Below are positions 6,764 through 13,528 of a stretch of 23,967 bases of DNA, in pieces. This stretch comes from an uncultured Oscillospiraceae bacterium (GTDB taxonomy: Bacteria; Bacillota; Clostridia; Oscillospirales; Acutalibacteraceae). Under the pieces are notes generated by a model. That model saw nothing but the letters and a program-made list of their open reading frames with translations. It had not been told where the DNA came from and ran no database searches. How positions within the stretch are numbered: position 1 is the first letter of the stretch; the number at the start of each line of letters is the position of its first letter. The position numbers and the translations under genes are program-made. The DNA lies in assembly GCA_900543555.1 (NCBI GenBank), contig UQRL01000038.1:1-23967 (forward strand), in the 5' to 3' direction.

Positions 6764-7606
6764 ATGGACGCAGCAATTCGCTGGGAGGCGTCCCCACGGA
6801 TCGCGGCCTACAGAAAGCAGCTTCTCGGCGCCGGGTTCCAAGAGGCCGCCCTGTGGCAGTCCTCCCCAAAGCTAGGGCTGTTCTACCGGCCCTGCACAGA
6901 GCAGACCGCATTTGTGGTGGACCTGCTGGGAACGGCCCATTGGGTGGAGGTGGCCTACGGCTTTGCCTCCACGGCGTTCACCCGCATTAAGGGCAATGAG
7001 GACAGCTTGGCAAAGGCGGGAGTCTCCGCCGCTGCGATCCACTTGCGGGAGAAGCTGCTGCTGGCCTCTTGGGAAGACGAGCCCTCCGCCCGGGAAGCTG
7101 TCGCTGCGCTGTACCGGGCCTATCCTTCCCTGGAAAAGGAGGAGCTTTTCGCGCTGGTCCAAGAAAAGCGCAAAGCCTTCCTCCGGCAGATCTCCCAGGC
7201 GCTCAGACCGCTGGGGTTCCGGAAAAAGGGCAACGTCTGGACGGCGGACCTAGCGCCGGGAACTGTTCTGCAGTGGCACGCCCAGAAGTCAGGTTTCTCG
7301 GACGAATACTATTTTAACCTGTTCATCCGGAAACAAGGCGCTGTCTATCAAGGCAGCTGCTTCTACGACAGGCTCCATCCCGCCGGCCTCTGTCCCCTGG
7401 ACTGGCAGGCCATGCCGCCAGAGGTGTTCCAGCACTTTTTGGACAGCACCGTGGTGCCCGTTCTGGAAAAAATTCTCCACACTCCGCTGGGGGAGCTGGG
7501 GAAAGATCCCTCTCTGTGGAGAGGCTGCAGCTGTCAGCGGGACCTCTGCCCCGCCTGCTGGGTGGAAAAGAACCTTTGGCAGGCCTTAGAGGAAGCGGGG
7601 GCATAA
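6764..7606 (+). CDS. DUF4304-like hypothetical protein
   Basis: The 280-residue product looks cytoplasmic. Residues about 135-245 resemble DUF4304: a helix with LRPLGFRKKGNVW, then a strand with LQWHAQKSGFSDEYYFNLFI. The N-terminal 125 residues form another domain starting with a similar AGF element, perhaps a distant relative of the same fold. The C-terminus has four cysteines (255, 257, 262, 265) as CxC and CxxC, possibly a metal site. I chose ATG 6764, 7 nt after AGGAGG; the in-frame ATG at 6758 is too close to that site. The gene interrupts the usual spoIVB-spo0A pair and has its own promoter. The function is unknown. Confidence 0.75.
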   Translation: MDAAIRWEASPRIAAYRKQLLGAGFQEAALWQSSPKLGLFYRPCTEQTAFVVDLLGTAHWVEVAYGFASTAFTRIKGNEDSLAKAGVSAAAIHLREKLLLASWEDEPSAREAVAALYRAYPSLEKEELFALVQEKRKAFLRQISQALRPLGFRKKGNVWTADLAPGTVLQWHAQKSGFSDEYYFNLFIRKQGAVYQGSCFYDRLHPAGLCPLDWQAMPPEVFQHFLDSTVVPVLEKILHTPLGELGKDPSLWRGCSCQRDLCPACWVEKNLWQALEEAGA

Positions 7607-7778
7607 AAAAAACAGCACCTCTCCCCCTGGAAAAGCCGCTGCCACAGGATATAGTGTCCCATGGGGGCTTAACGGAGAAAAGTGCCGTACTTTTTGTGGG
7701 AATGTTCGTGCGAAAGGTGAAAAATCCCCGGTTTTCGGCCAGCTTTCGTCGTTTTTCGCCAAAATGATCTTCCAGTTT

Positions 7779-7789
7779 TTTCCGACAAA
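7779..7789 (-). promoter_or_regulatory. Candidate 0A-box before the spo0A promoter
   Basis: On the minus strand TTTGTCGGAAA is one base from the core TGTCGAA of Spo0A binding sites. It lies directly upstream of the spo0A -35 element, where autoregulatory sites occur in other spore formers. The match is imperfect. Confidence 0.35.
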
Positions 7790-7793
7790 CCAC

Positions 7794-7822
7794 TTGCCAG
7801 AACGATTAGGTTATGGTAAAAT
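7794..7822 (+). promoter_or_regulatory. Sigma-A promoter of spo0A
   Basis: TTGCCA (7794-7799) and TAAAAT (7817-7822) are exactly 17 nt apart, 35 nt before the spo0A start. The 7607-7778 stretch before it contains no gene and no clear terminator. Confidence 0.65.
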
Positions 7823-7856
7823 TTTTTCACAATAAACCATACCCAGGAGGTTCATC

Positions 7857-8621
7857 ATGGAAAAAGAAAGTAAGGTCATAATTAGTTCGGAAGACGGCGA
7901 ATGGGGCCGTGAGCCGATCCAGAAGCTGTCGCAGCGGGGAGTGCGGCCCCTGTTTCTCAAGCGGGACAGCACCCTGCTGCTCACAAAAATTCGAGAGGAA
8001 CACCCCCAGCTGGTGGTGATGGAATTTTTGATGCCGGGCCTGGACGCCATCGGAGTCATCCACGCAGTCAGCCAAGACGCCAATGTGGAGAACCCCCTGT
8101 ACATAGTGACCTCCTCTTACACAAATCCCATGATGGAACGGGAGATCGCCGCGGCTGGCGTGGCCTACTTCGCCCTGTCCCCCTATGACAAAAACGAAAT
8201 GGCAGAGCGCATTCTTCACCTGCTCTCTATGAAGGGAAAACACCTTGAGGCAGCCCCATTTAATTCCAGCCTGCGGCTGCGGGTGACGGAGATCCTGCAT
8301 CAGATCGGCGTGCCCGCCCACATTAAGGGGTATCACTACCTGCGGGACTCCATCCTGATGGCGGTGGAGGACCCGGAGATTATCAACGCCGTGACAAAAC
8401 AGCTTTATCCCAGCGTGGCAAAGCGCTATAATACCACCAGTTCCCGGGTGGAACGGGCCATCCGCCATGCCATTGAGGTGGCGTGGGACCGGGGGGATGT
8501 GGATGTGCTCAACTCCTATTTTGGCTATACCATCCACAACACCCGTGGCAAGCCCACCAACAGCGAGTTCATCGCCATGATCGCCGACAAGCTCTGCCTG
8601 CAGATGGCCAGCGCTTCCTGA
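7857..8621 (+). CDS. spo0A: Spo0A, sporulation master regulator with degenerate receiver
   Basis: The 254-residue protein has a receiver-like domain (about 5-122) and the Spo0A DNA-binding domain (about 137-250). The DNA-binding part is almost canonical, including [15 protein letters not shown] and the recognition helix region [14 protein letters not shown]. The receiver is not: the acidic pair near the N-terminus reads S11-E12 instead of Asp-Asp, the phosphoacceptor in the MEFLMP motif is Glu56 instead of Asp, and the conserved Lys before Pro is Ser108. Thr85 remains. On these residues it should not accept phosphate as normal Spo0A does; Glu might mimic the phosphorylated state. ATG 7857 lies 6 nt after AGGAGG. 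This is the only spo0A in the window; a second canonical copy elsewhere cannot be excluded. Confidence 0.95.
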   Translation: MEKESKVIISSEDGEWGREPIQKLSQRGVRPLFLKRDSTLLLTKIREEHPQLVVMEFLMPGLDAIGVIHAVSQDANVENPLYIVTSSYTNPMMEREIAAAGVAYFALSPYDKNEMAERILHLLSMKGKHLEAAPFNSSLRLRVTEILHQIGVPAHIKGYHYLRDSILMAVEDPEIINAVTKQLYPSVAKRYNTTSSRVERAIRHAIEVAWDRGDVDVLNSYFGYTIHNTRGKPTNSEFIAMIADKLCLQMASAS

Positions 8622-8920
8622 CTAACATCCCTGCTTGTTGAAGGACCGTGCGGGTGGCAGCCCGCCTGTCCCCCAGCGCCCCTTCCCTTTCCAAGAAGCC
8701 TTGGCCAATGGGAGGGGGACTGCGCAAGGGCCGGCCCACCCTCTCTTAGGGGGGGCGGAAACTGGGGAACCCCCAAAGCTCTTCCAGCCCTGAAAAGCCC
8801 CGACATGCCTTGTCTTCTGTGGGTAATGATACACTACCCTTCGTGAGCATTTTGTCGAATTATAGGAGAACAACCCATTTTCTTGTAAAAAGATTGTGAA
8901 CGGGCTCAATATATTGTAGA
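8622..8920. other. GC-rich foldable intergenic region after spo0A
   Basis: No gene is supported. Between about 8650 and 8770 the DNA is GC-rich and can form hairpins: GCGGG with CCCGC near 8650-8665, and CCCCTTCCC with GGGAGGGGG enclosing CCAAG with CTTGG near 8680-8725. The last 100 nt are AT-richer and hold an exact 0A-box at 8850-8859. A terminator follows at 8921. A stable RNA read from the plus strand is possible, but no promoter is clear. Confidence 0.4.
8850..8859 (+). promoter_or_regulatory. Consensus 0A-box
   Basis: TTTTGTCGAA contains the exact TGTCGAA core of Spo0A sites. It lies about 230 nt after spo0A and is not in front of any recognisable gene in the window, so its role is unclear. 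Confidence 0.4.
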
Positions 8921-8952
8921 AAACCGGCGGATAGAATCATCCGCCGGTTTTT
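8921..8952. terminator. Bidirectional intrinsic terminator
   Basis: A 12-bp stem (AAACCGGCGGAT at 8921-8932 with 8939-8950) and 6-nt loop is flanked by T runs on both strands. It ends plus-strand transcripts from the spo0A side and the minus-strand operon that finishes at 8993. Confidence 0.85.
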
Positions 8953-8992
8953 GTTGTGATATACAGGATATACGATGAAATCGCAGCGAGAG

Positions 8993-9628
8993 TCATCCCG
9001 CCTTTCCCGAGTTGAGAAGCAGCTGAAGCTCTTCTACAAAGCGGCAGGCGTGAAAGCCGTCGCACACGGCGTGATGGACCTGCAGGGCCAAGGGCATCAG
9101 CAGGCGCCCCTGCACAGGACGGTAGCGGCCCAGGGTAAAAATGGGGAGCAGGTATTCCCCGCCCCGGGGAAGCTCCAGGTGAAAACTGGTGAAGGCCTGC
9201 CAGGGGATCATGGAGACGTTGAACACGTTTGGGGGCGTGTGGGGCTTGGCTTCAAAGGATTCCACGCTTCCATAAAGGCGCAGATCCTCCTCATAGCGCT
9301 GGAGAAACGCAGAAGGGTCCGGGGTATACTCTGTCCAAAGGCAGGAAAAGGACTCCGTGTCCGGGTGGAAGACGGTATAGCTGGGCGAAAGCTGGTCATA
9401 CCAGCCCAGGACGCCCTCCTCATTGAACGCCATGCGGAATTCCCGGTGCCGGTTGACAATCACTGCCAGGCTGTAAAGCACGGCCGGATAAAAGCGCCCT
9501 CCCCGCCGTTTCAGATCTGTCACATCCAAATCCACTGTCATGCTGTAGAAGCAGGGCACCTGGGAAAAATAATGCTCAAAGCGCTCTGCCCGGTCCCAGG
9601 CGTCCCGGTCGATGGGATGGAATGCCAT
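8993..9628 (-). CDS. Chloramphenicol acetyltransferase (CatA) family protein
   Basis: The 211-residue length is typical of type A CAT, a trimeric cytoplasmic enzyme that acetylates chloramphenicol with acetyl-CoA. The active-site motif HHAVCDGFH is at 185-193 (catalytic His186, structural Asp190). The SMIPW segment supplies Ser139, FTLGRY is near 164-169, and the N-terminal VPCFYSMTVDLDVT segment is family-like. All key residues look intact, so activity on chloramphenicol is plausible. Many chromosomal relatives act on other or unknown substrates. ATG 9628 follows AAAGGAGG. It is the last gene of an operon behind a ROK repressor and an MFS transporter, with a 28-nt gap, which suggests a sugar-linked or detoxifying role rather than a classic mobile resistance gene. 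Confidence 0.85.
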   Translation of the reverse strand: MAFHPIDRDAWDRAERFEHYFSQVPCFYSMTVDLDVTDLKRRGGRFYPAVLYSLAVIVNRHREFRMAFNEEGVLGWYDQLSPSYTVFHPDTESFSCLWTEYTPDPSAFLQRYEEDLRLYGSVESFEAKPHTPPNVFNVSMIPWQAFTSFHLELPRGGEYLLPIFTLGRYRPVQGRLLMPLALQVHHAVCDGFHACRFVEELQLLLNSGKAG

Positions 9629-9656
9629 AGGGCCGCCTCCTTTCCAAAGCTTTTGA

Positions 9657-10832
9657 TCACTGCTTCCCGCTCTGCCGGCTGCCCCGGAGGATGCTTTCCG
9701 TGCCCAGGAACATGAGGGCTAAGAACAGCAGCAGGTACGCCGGCAGGATGCGCACATCAAAAAAGTCAGCCAAAAAGCCAAACAGCGGGGGGATCACCAT
9801 GCCTCCCACATACGAACAGGCCATCTGCACCCCCATCATAGCCTGGGAGAACTTCTTTCCAAAAACCTGGGGTGTCTGGTGGAGCATGGCCGGGAAAATG
9901 GGGGCGCACCCTCCGCCGATCAGGCAAAGACCCAGGGGAATGCGCCACTGAGGCAGGGGCAGGAACAGCAGTAGAATACCGCACAGCCCGACCCCCTGTC
10001 CCACCCGGATCAACGTGGGGCTGGAGAGCTTTATGGCCACAAAACCGGATAGCAGGCGCCCAATGGTGATGCCCAAAAAGAACAGGGAACTCCATCCGGC
10101 GGCGGTGTCCTCACTGACGCCGAAGCCTTTAACCGCATAACTGCTGGTCCACAGGTTGGCAGTGACCTCCACCGCCGTGTAACAGAAGAATCCCAGCAGC
10201 GCGCCCTTGGCCTTGGGAAGGCGGAATACCTGGCGCAGGGGCAGGGCCACCACGGCCTCTTCCCCCTCCTCCTCTTGGGGGGAGGGGACTTTTTTCCAAA
10301 GGGGCAGGCTGAACAGCAGCACCGCCACCAGTGCCACCTGCAGCAAGCCGATGGTCCGGTACCCCGCGTGCCAGTTGTTGTTCCGGTCAATCCAAAATGC
10401 CATGACAATGGGCCCCGCAGTGGCGCCGATGCCCCAGAAGCAGTGCAGCCAGCTCATGTGCTTGGCCTGGTAGTGGAGGGCCACGAAATTGTTCAGGCCC
10501 GCGTCCACCGAGCCCGCCCCCAGTCCCAGGGGCACCGCCAACAGGCAGAGCCAGCCCACTTGGGGAGCAAAGGAAAACCCTAGCAGGGCAAAGGCCGTCA
10601 TGGCCACGCTGACAAGCGTCACCCGGCCCGTGCCGAACCGGCGGATGACCCGGGTGCTCATCAGGCTGGAGATCACCGTGCCGCAGGAGACGATCATGGA
10701 GATGACCCCCGCAAAGGGCAGAGGAGCCCCCAGGCTTTTCTGGATGGCGGGCCAAGCCGAACCCAGCAGGGAATCCGGCAGGCCCAAACTGATAAAGGAC
10801 ACATAGATGATCACGAGCAACGCGGTAAACAT
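9657..10832 (-). CDS. MFS transporter, probably sugar-related
   Basis: This 391-residue membrane protein has about 12 hydrophobic segments in two halves, with a charged loop (KKVPSPQEEEGEE) between them, as in the major facilitator superfamily. The first helix ends in LGLPDSLLGSAWPAI, resembling the FucP/GlcP-like sugar symporters. I chose ATG 10832, preceded by GGGAGGAGG and 1 nt after the ROK stop, so the two genes are translationally linked. The ROK neighbour argues for a sugar or sugar derivative as substrate; the acetyltransferase behind it leaves drug export possible. Confidence 0.85.
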   Translation of the reverse strand: MFTALLVIIYVSFISLGLPDSLLGSAWPAIQKSLGAPLPFAGVISMIVSCGTVISSLMSTRVIRRFGTGRVTLVSVAMTAFALLGFSFAPQVGWLCLLAVPLGLGAGSVDAGLNNFVALHYQAKHMSWLHCFWGIGATAGPIVMAFWIDRNNNWHAGYRTIGLLQVALVAVLLFSLPLWKKVPSPQEEEGEEAVVALPLRQVFRLPKAKGALLGFFCYTAVEVTANLWTSSYAVKGFGVSEDTAAGWSSLFFLGITIGRLLSGFVAIKLSSPTLIRVGQGVGLCGILLLFLPLPQWRIPLGLCLIGGGCAPIFPAMLHQTPQVFGKKFSQAMMGVQMACSYVGGMVIPPLFGFLADFFDVRILPAYLLLFLALMFLGTESILRGSRQSGKQ

Positions 10833-10833
10833 G

Positions 10834-11856
10834 TTATTCCTCCTCCCAGGCTGTTCCAAAAAGGGTGCGCTTCAGCTGACGCAAAGCCAGCGCTTTCATC
10901 CCTGCGCTGTAATCGGGCCCCATGTCCCGGCGAACCTCCAATTGCAGTCCATACGCATTGTAGAAGGTCTTTTCCACCTTTTGGCGGATGGCTTCTGCCG
11001 AGCCGAGGCGGAAAATGTCCCCATAGAGCACCACCCGTTCCGGCCCGGCCATGACGCAGACCGCCCGAAGGTATCGGGCTGCTGTCTCCTCCACGGCCGC
11101 GGGGTTTCCATGGTCCATGCCGTTCCACTGGTCCAGACCATACAGGTAGTGGAACTCCCCCACAAAGCCCTGCCGTCCCGGCCAAGGACTCCGGCCCAGC
11201 GCTAAGCCCATGCCGGGGCCAAAGCGGCCGGGAAAGTAGATGCCCGCCGTAAGGCCCGCTACCTCACCGGGAAGCTCCTGGACATATCCCAGCACAGCAG
11301 CGTTGATATCGTTTTCCAGCAACACCGGCACATGGTAGCGCCCTTTCCATCGCCGGGACAGAGCATCCCCCGCCAGGGCGCGGTGGTCGCAGAAGAGAAT
11401 CTTTTCTCCCTCCACCTGGCCCGGCACGCCGAGTGCCAGGGTGCGGATGCCCGGCGTCTCCTGAAACGCCGCATCCAGCAGGGCGTCAAAGCTCTCGGGA
11501 CGCAGGTCTCCTAAAAACCGTGAAGCACGGTCTACCCGGTCGCCAAAGAGGTCAAACACCTCCAGCTGGACCAGCGTTCTCCCTTCCATCTGATAGGTAT
11601 ACAGCACTCCGGCGTTATGCCTCTCTCCCCGGTAGCGGTAGCAGGCAGAGGGGCGCCCTCCCTCTGAGGGGACGCTTCCGCAGCTCTCTACCTCGCCCTT
11701 TTCCATCAGCTCAGCCAGCACAGCGCTCACGGTCACCTGGCTGAGCCCCGTCTTCTGGGCCAGCTGGGGCCGGGTGGCCTGCCGCAGGCAGAGCATGGCC
11801 TGGCGGATCACTGTTTTGTTGTGCTGGCGCACCTGCATTGTATTGGCGGCTTTCAA
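10834..11856 (-). CDS. ROK-family transcriptional regulator
   Basis: This 340-residue protein has an N-terminal winged helix (about 15-60), the GGRPS turn found in ROK repressors (66-70), and an ASKHA sugar-kinase-like domain. ENDINAA (181-187) matches the ROK ENDANAA motif, and GFVGEFHY (230-237) corresponds to the G-GE-GH motif. The usual zinc-binding CxCGxxGC segment is missing, so it probably binds a ligand without kinase activity. The start is TTG 11856, 7 nt after AGGAAG; the next ATG is 20 nt too far from that site. It heads the operon with the transporter and the CatA-like gene. An inverted repeat over the transcription start suggests autorepression relieved by a sugar ligand. Confidence 0.9.
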   Translation of the reverse strand: MKAANTMQVRQHNKTVIRQAMLCLRQATRPQLAQKTGLSQVTVSAVLAELMEKGEVESCGSVPSEGGRPSACYRYRGERHNAGVLYTYQMEGRTLVQLEVFDLFGDRVDRASRFLGDLRPESFDALLDAAFQETPGIRTLALGVPGQVEGEKILFCDHRALAGDALSRRWKGRYHVPVLLENDINAAVLGYVQELPGEVAGLTAGIYFPGRFGPGMGLALGRSPWPGRQGFVGEFHYLYGLDQWNGMDHGNPAAVEETAARYLRAVCVMAGPERVVLYGDIFRLGSAEAIRQKVEKTFYNAYGLQLEVRRDMGPDYSAGMKALALRQLKRTLFGTAWEEE

Positions 11857-11875
11857 CGCCTCACTTCCTATCTAA

Positions 11876-11898
11876 CTTTTTAAATGTTATTTACAAAG
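11876..11898 (-). promoter_or_regulatory. Operator for the ROK regulator
   Basis: Read on the minus strand, CTTTGTAAAT and ATTTAAAAAG are inverted repeats (9 of 10 bases) around a 3-nt centre. The site begins 4 nt after the -10 and covers the expected transcription start, where ROK repressors such as NagC and XylR bind AT-rich palindromes. Confidence 0.65.
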
Positions 11899-11901
11899 CG
11901 A

Positions 11902-11930
11902 ATCATATCACGGAGGCCGCATTCTGTCAA
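11902..11930 (-). promoter_or_regulatory. Sigma-A promoter of the ROK operon
   Basis: A consensus TTGACA (11925-11930) and TATGAT (11902-11907), 17 nt apart on the minus strand, lie about 45 nt before the TTG start of the ROK gene. Confidence 0.85.
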
Positions 11931-11944
11931 GAGGTGGGCAATAC

Positions 11945-11980
11945 AAAAAAAGCGGCGGGGACCGCCCCGCCGCTTTTTTC
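11945..11980. terminator. Terminator after the epimerase gene
   Basis: A very GC-rich 10-bp stem (11951-11960 with 11965-11974) has a 4-nt loop and is flanked by A and T runs on both sides. It lies about 50 nt beyond the stop of the minus-strand epimerase gene and works in either direction. Confidence 0.88.
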
Positions 11981-12028
11981 CTATTGCTTTTGAAAAAACC
12001 AGCCCAAGGGGGCCTTCAAGCCGCCCCT

Positions 12029-12904
12029 TCACAGGAAACGGACAGAAAAAGCGTAGGCTTTCTTCTCCCCGGGGGGCAAAAGCCGCATCCCCTTTTTCTC
12101 CAGAAAGCTGTCCCCTTCGGTGGTCTGGGTGGCGCAGCCGGTCCAAGGCTCCAGGCAGACGTAGGGGCCGTCGTTCTTGGCAGACCAGATGCCCAGCAGG
12201 GGGAACTGGGAGAAGTCCATCTCCACACCCCGGCCGGTTTGAGGGTTTACCACCTGCACCTTGCGGGAGTTGAGCCCCTCGAACACCAGGGCATCCTTGT
12301 AGAAAAGGGGATGGGTCAAGGGGATTTCCCGCTCCTCTTTCAGCTCATAGGCGGTCTGGGTGGGGTCGATCAGGCCCGTATCCAAGATGACGGGGCAGCG
12401 CTGGGTCTCCGGCTGCTCAAACCGGATGACGTAGTCCTCAAAAGCGGCCGCCTCGTTTACAGGGACATTGAAGCCCGGATGCCCGCCGATGACAAAGGGC
12501 AGGGGCTCCTCTCCCCTGTTCTCCACCGTGAACTCTGTCTCGTAGCCGTCCGCTTTCAGGGTGTAGGCCACGGTGAGGGCAAACTGGAAGGGATAGCGCT
12601 TTTCGGTCTCCTCACTGGCGGTGAGGCAGTAGGCCAAGCGGTCCTTTCCCTCCTCTACCAGGGTGAACTGGCTGGCTTTGGCGAAGCCGTGCCGGTTCAT
12701 GGAATACCACTCTCCGCCGATCTGGGTCCGGTTGTCCCGCAGGGCCCCGACAATGGGGAACAGCACCGGGGCATGTTCCTTCCAATATTGGGGGTCGCCC
12801 ACCCAAAGGTGCTCAAAGCCCTCCGGCCCTTTGAGGGAGACCAGCTGGGCGCCCAGGGAATCCACCTGGGCAGTATACACTCCGTTTGTTATTGTAGCAA
12901 GCAT
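12029..12904 (-). CDS. Aldose 1-epimerase family protein (LacX-like)
   Basis: This 291-residue soluble protein matches the galactose mutarotase fold of the LacX-like branch. NRHGF (about 72-76) and GGHPGFNVP (about 140-148) give the two conserved histidines, and YVCLEPWTG (about 253-261) gives the expected catalytic Glu. It would interconvert alpha and beta anomers of an aldose or a sugar phosphate. I chose ATG 12904, 6 nt after AAGGAGGA; the GTG at 12910 abuts that site. It is monocistronic, with a promoter and terminator of its own. It sits beside the ROK-MFS operon, consistent with a shared sugar theme, but does not share its operator. Confidence 0.88.
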   Translation of the reverse strand: MLATITNGVYTAQVDSLGAQLVSLKGPEGFEHLWVGDPQYWKEHAPVLFPIVGALRDNRTQIGGEWYSMNRHGFAKASQFTLVEEGKDRLAYCLTASEETEKRYPFQFALTVAYTLKADGYETEFTVENRGEEPLPFVIGGHPGFNVPVNEAAAFEDYVIRFEQPETQRCPVILDTGLIDPTQTAYELKEEREIPLTHPLFYKDALVFEGLNSRKVQVVNPQTGRGVEMDFSQFPLLGIWSAKNDGPYVCLEPWTGCATQTTEGDSFLEKKGMRLLPPGEKKAYAFSVRFL

Positions 12905-12933
12905 GTGCACTCCTCCTTGTTGTTCTTGCTCCC

Positions 12934-12962
12934 ATTATAGCAGGGCCGCAAGCCCGGCGCAA
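12934..12962 (-). promoter_or_regulatory. Sigma-A promoter of the epimerase gene
   Basis: TTGCGC (12957-12962) and a perfect TATAAT (12934-12939) are 17 nt apart on the minus strand, 30 nt before the start codon. It is divergent from the dtd promoter 30 nt away. Confidence 0.7.
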
Positions 12963-12991
12963 GAAATCACGGGCTTTTCCCAAAAAATCCG

Positions 12992-13020
12992 TTTACCTTT
13001 TGCCGGTCTTGTGTTAGGAT
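12992..13020 (+). promoter_or_regulatory. Sigma-A promoter of dtd
   Basis: TTTACC (12992-12997) and TAGGAT (13015-13020) are 17 nt apart, 35 nt before the dtd start. Confidence 0.6.
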
Positions 13021-13054
13021 AGGGAGGACAAGAAAACCAGTGGGGAGGATGTGT

Positions 13055-13510
13055 ATGCGAGCTGTCATTCAGCGGGTGGGCCGGGCAGAAATCACCATTG
13101 ACCACCGGGAAACCCGCTCCATCGGCCAAGGGCTGGTGGTGTTTTTGGGCGTGATGAAAGGGGACACGGACAAGCAGGCGGACTTTTTGGCAGAGAAGGT
13201 ACAGGGCCTGCGTGTGTTCACAGACGCAGAGGGGAAGATGAACCTTTCCCTGGAGGACACCGGTGGAGAACTGCTGGTGGTGTCCAACTTCACCTTGGGC
13301 ACGGACTGCAAAAAGGGCCGCCGGCCCTCCTTTGACCTGGCGGCCCCGCCGGAAGAGGCGGAACGGCTTTACCGCCATTTTGTGGAACGGGCCAAGGCCC
13401 TGGGGATCCGCAAGGTGGAGACTGGGGAGTTCGGCGCCTATATGGAGGTGCTATGCCAAAACGACGGGCCGGTGAACCTTTTCATCGACACGGAAAAGAT
13501 CGGCAAGTAA
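13055..13510 (+). CDS. dtd: D-aminoacyl-tRNA deacylase
   Basis: This 151-residue protein has the family's normal length and start (MRAVIQRV). The enzyme is a cytoplasmic homodimer that removes D-amino acids (and glycine mis-attached to tRNA-Ala) from tRNA. The dimer-interface active site is formed by SNFTL (77-81) and NDGPV (136-140), whose Gly-Pro gives chiral selection. The first motif normally reads SQFTL, so Gln78 is Asn here, and the residue after GPV is Asn instead of Thr. ATG 13055 lies 6 nt after GGGGAGG. In many Firmicutes dtd follows relA; here it heads a unit with two genes of unknown role, the next 18 nt downstream. Confidence 0.95.
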   Translation: MRAVIQRVGRAEITIDHRETRSIGQGLVVFLGVMKGDTDKQADFLAEKVQGLRVFTDAEGKMNLSLEDTGGELLVVSNFTLGTDCKKGRRPSFDLAAPPEEAERLYRHFVERAKALGIRKVETGEFGAYMEVLCQNDGPVNLFIDTEKIGK

Positions 13511-13528
13511 AGAACGGGAGGAAGCTGT

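Noticed and set aside
8622..8909. 95-codon minus-strand open frame after spo0A
   Set aside because: No ribosome binding site and no convincing protein features; the region is better explained as non-coding with hairpins and a 0A-box.
8881..8932. TTGTGA-17 nt-TAGAAA promoter-like pair
   Set aside because: It overlaps the terminator hairpin at 8921 and leads to no gene, so it is probably chance.
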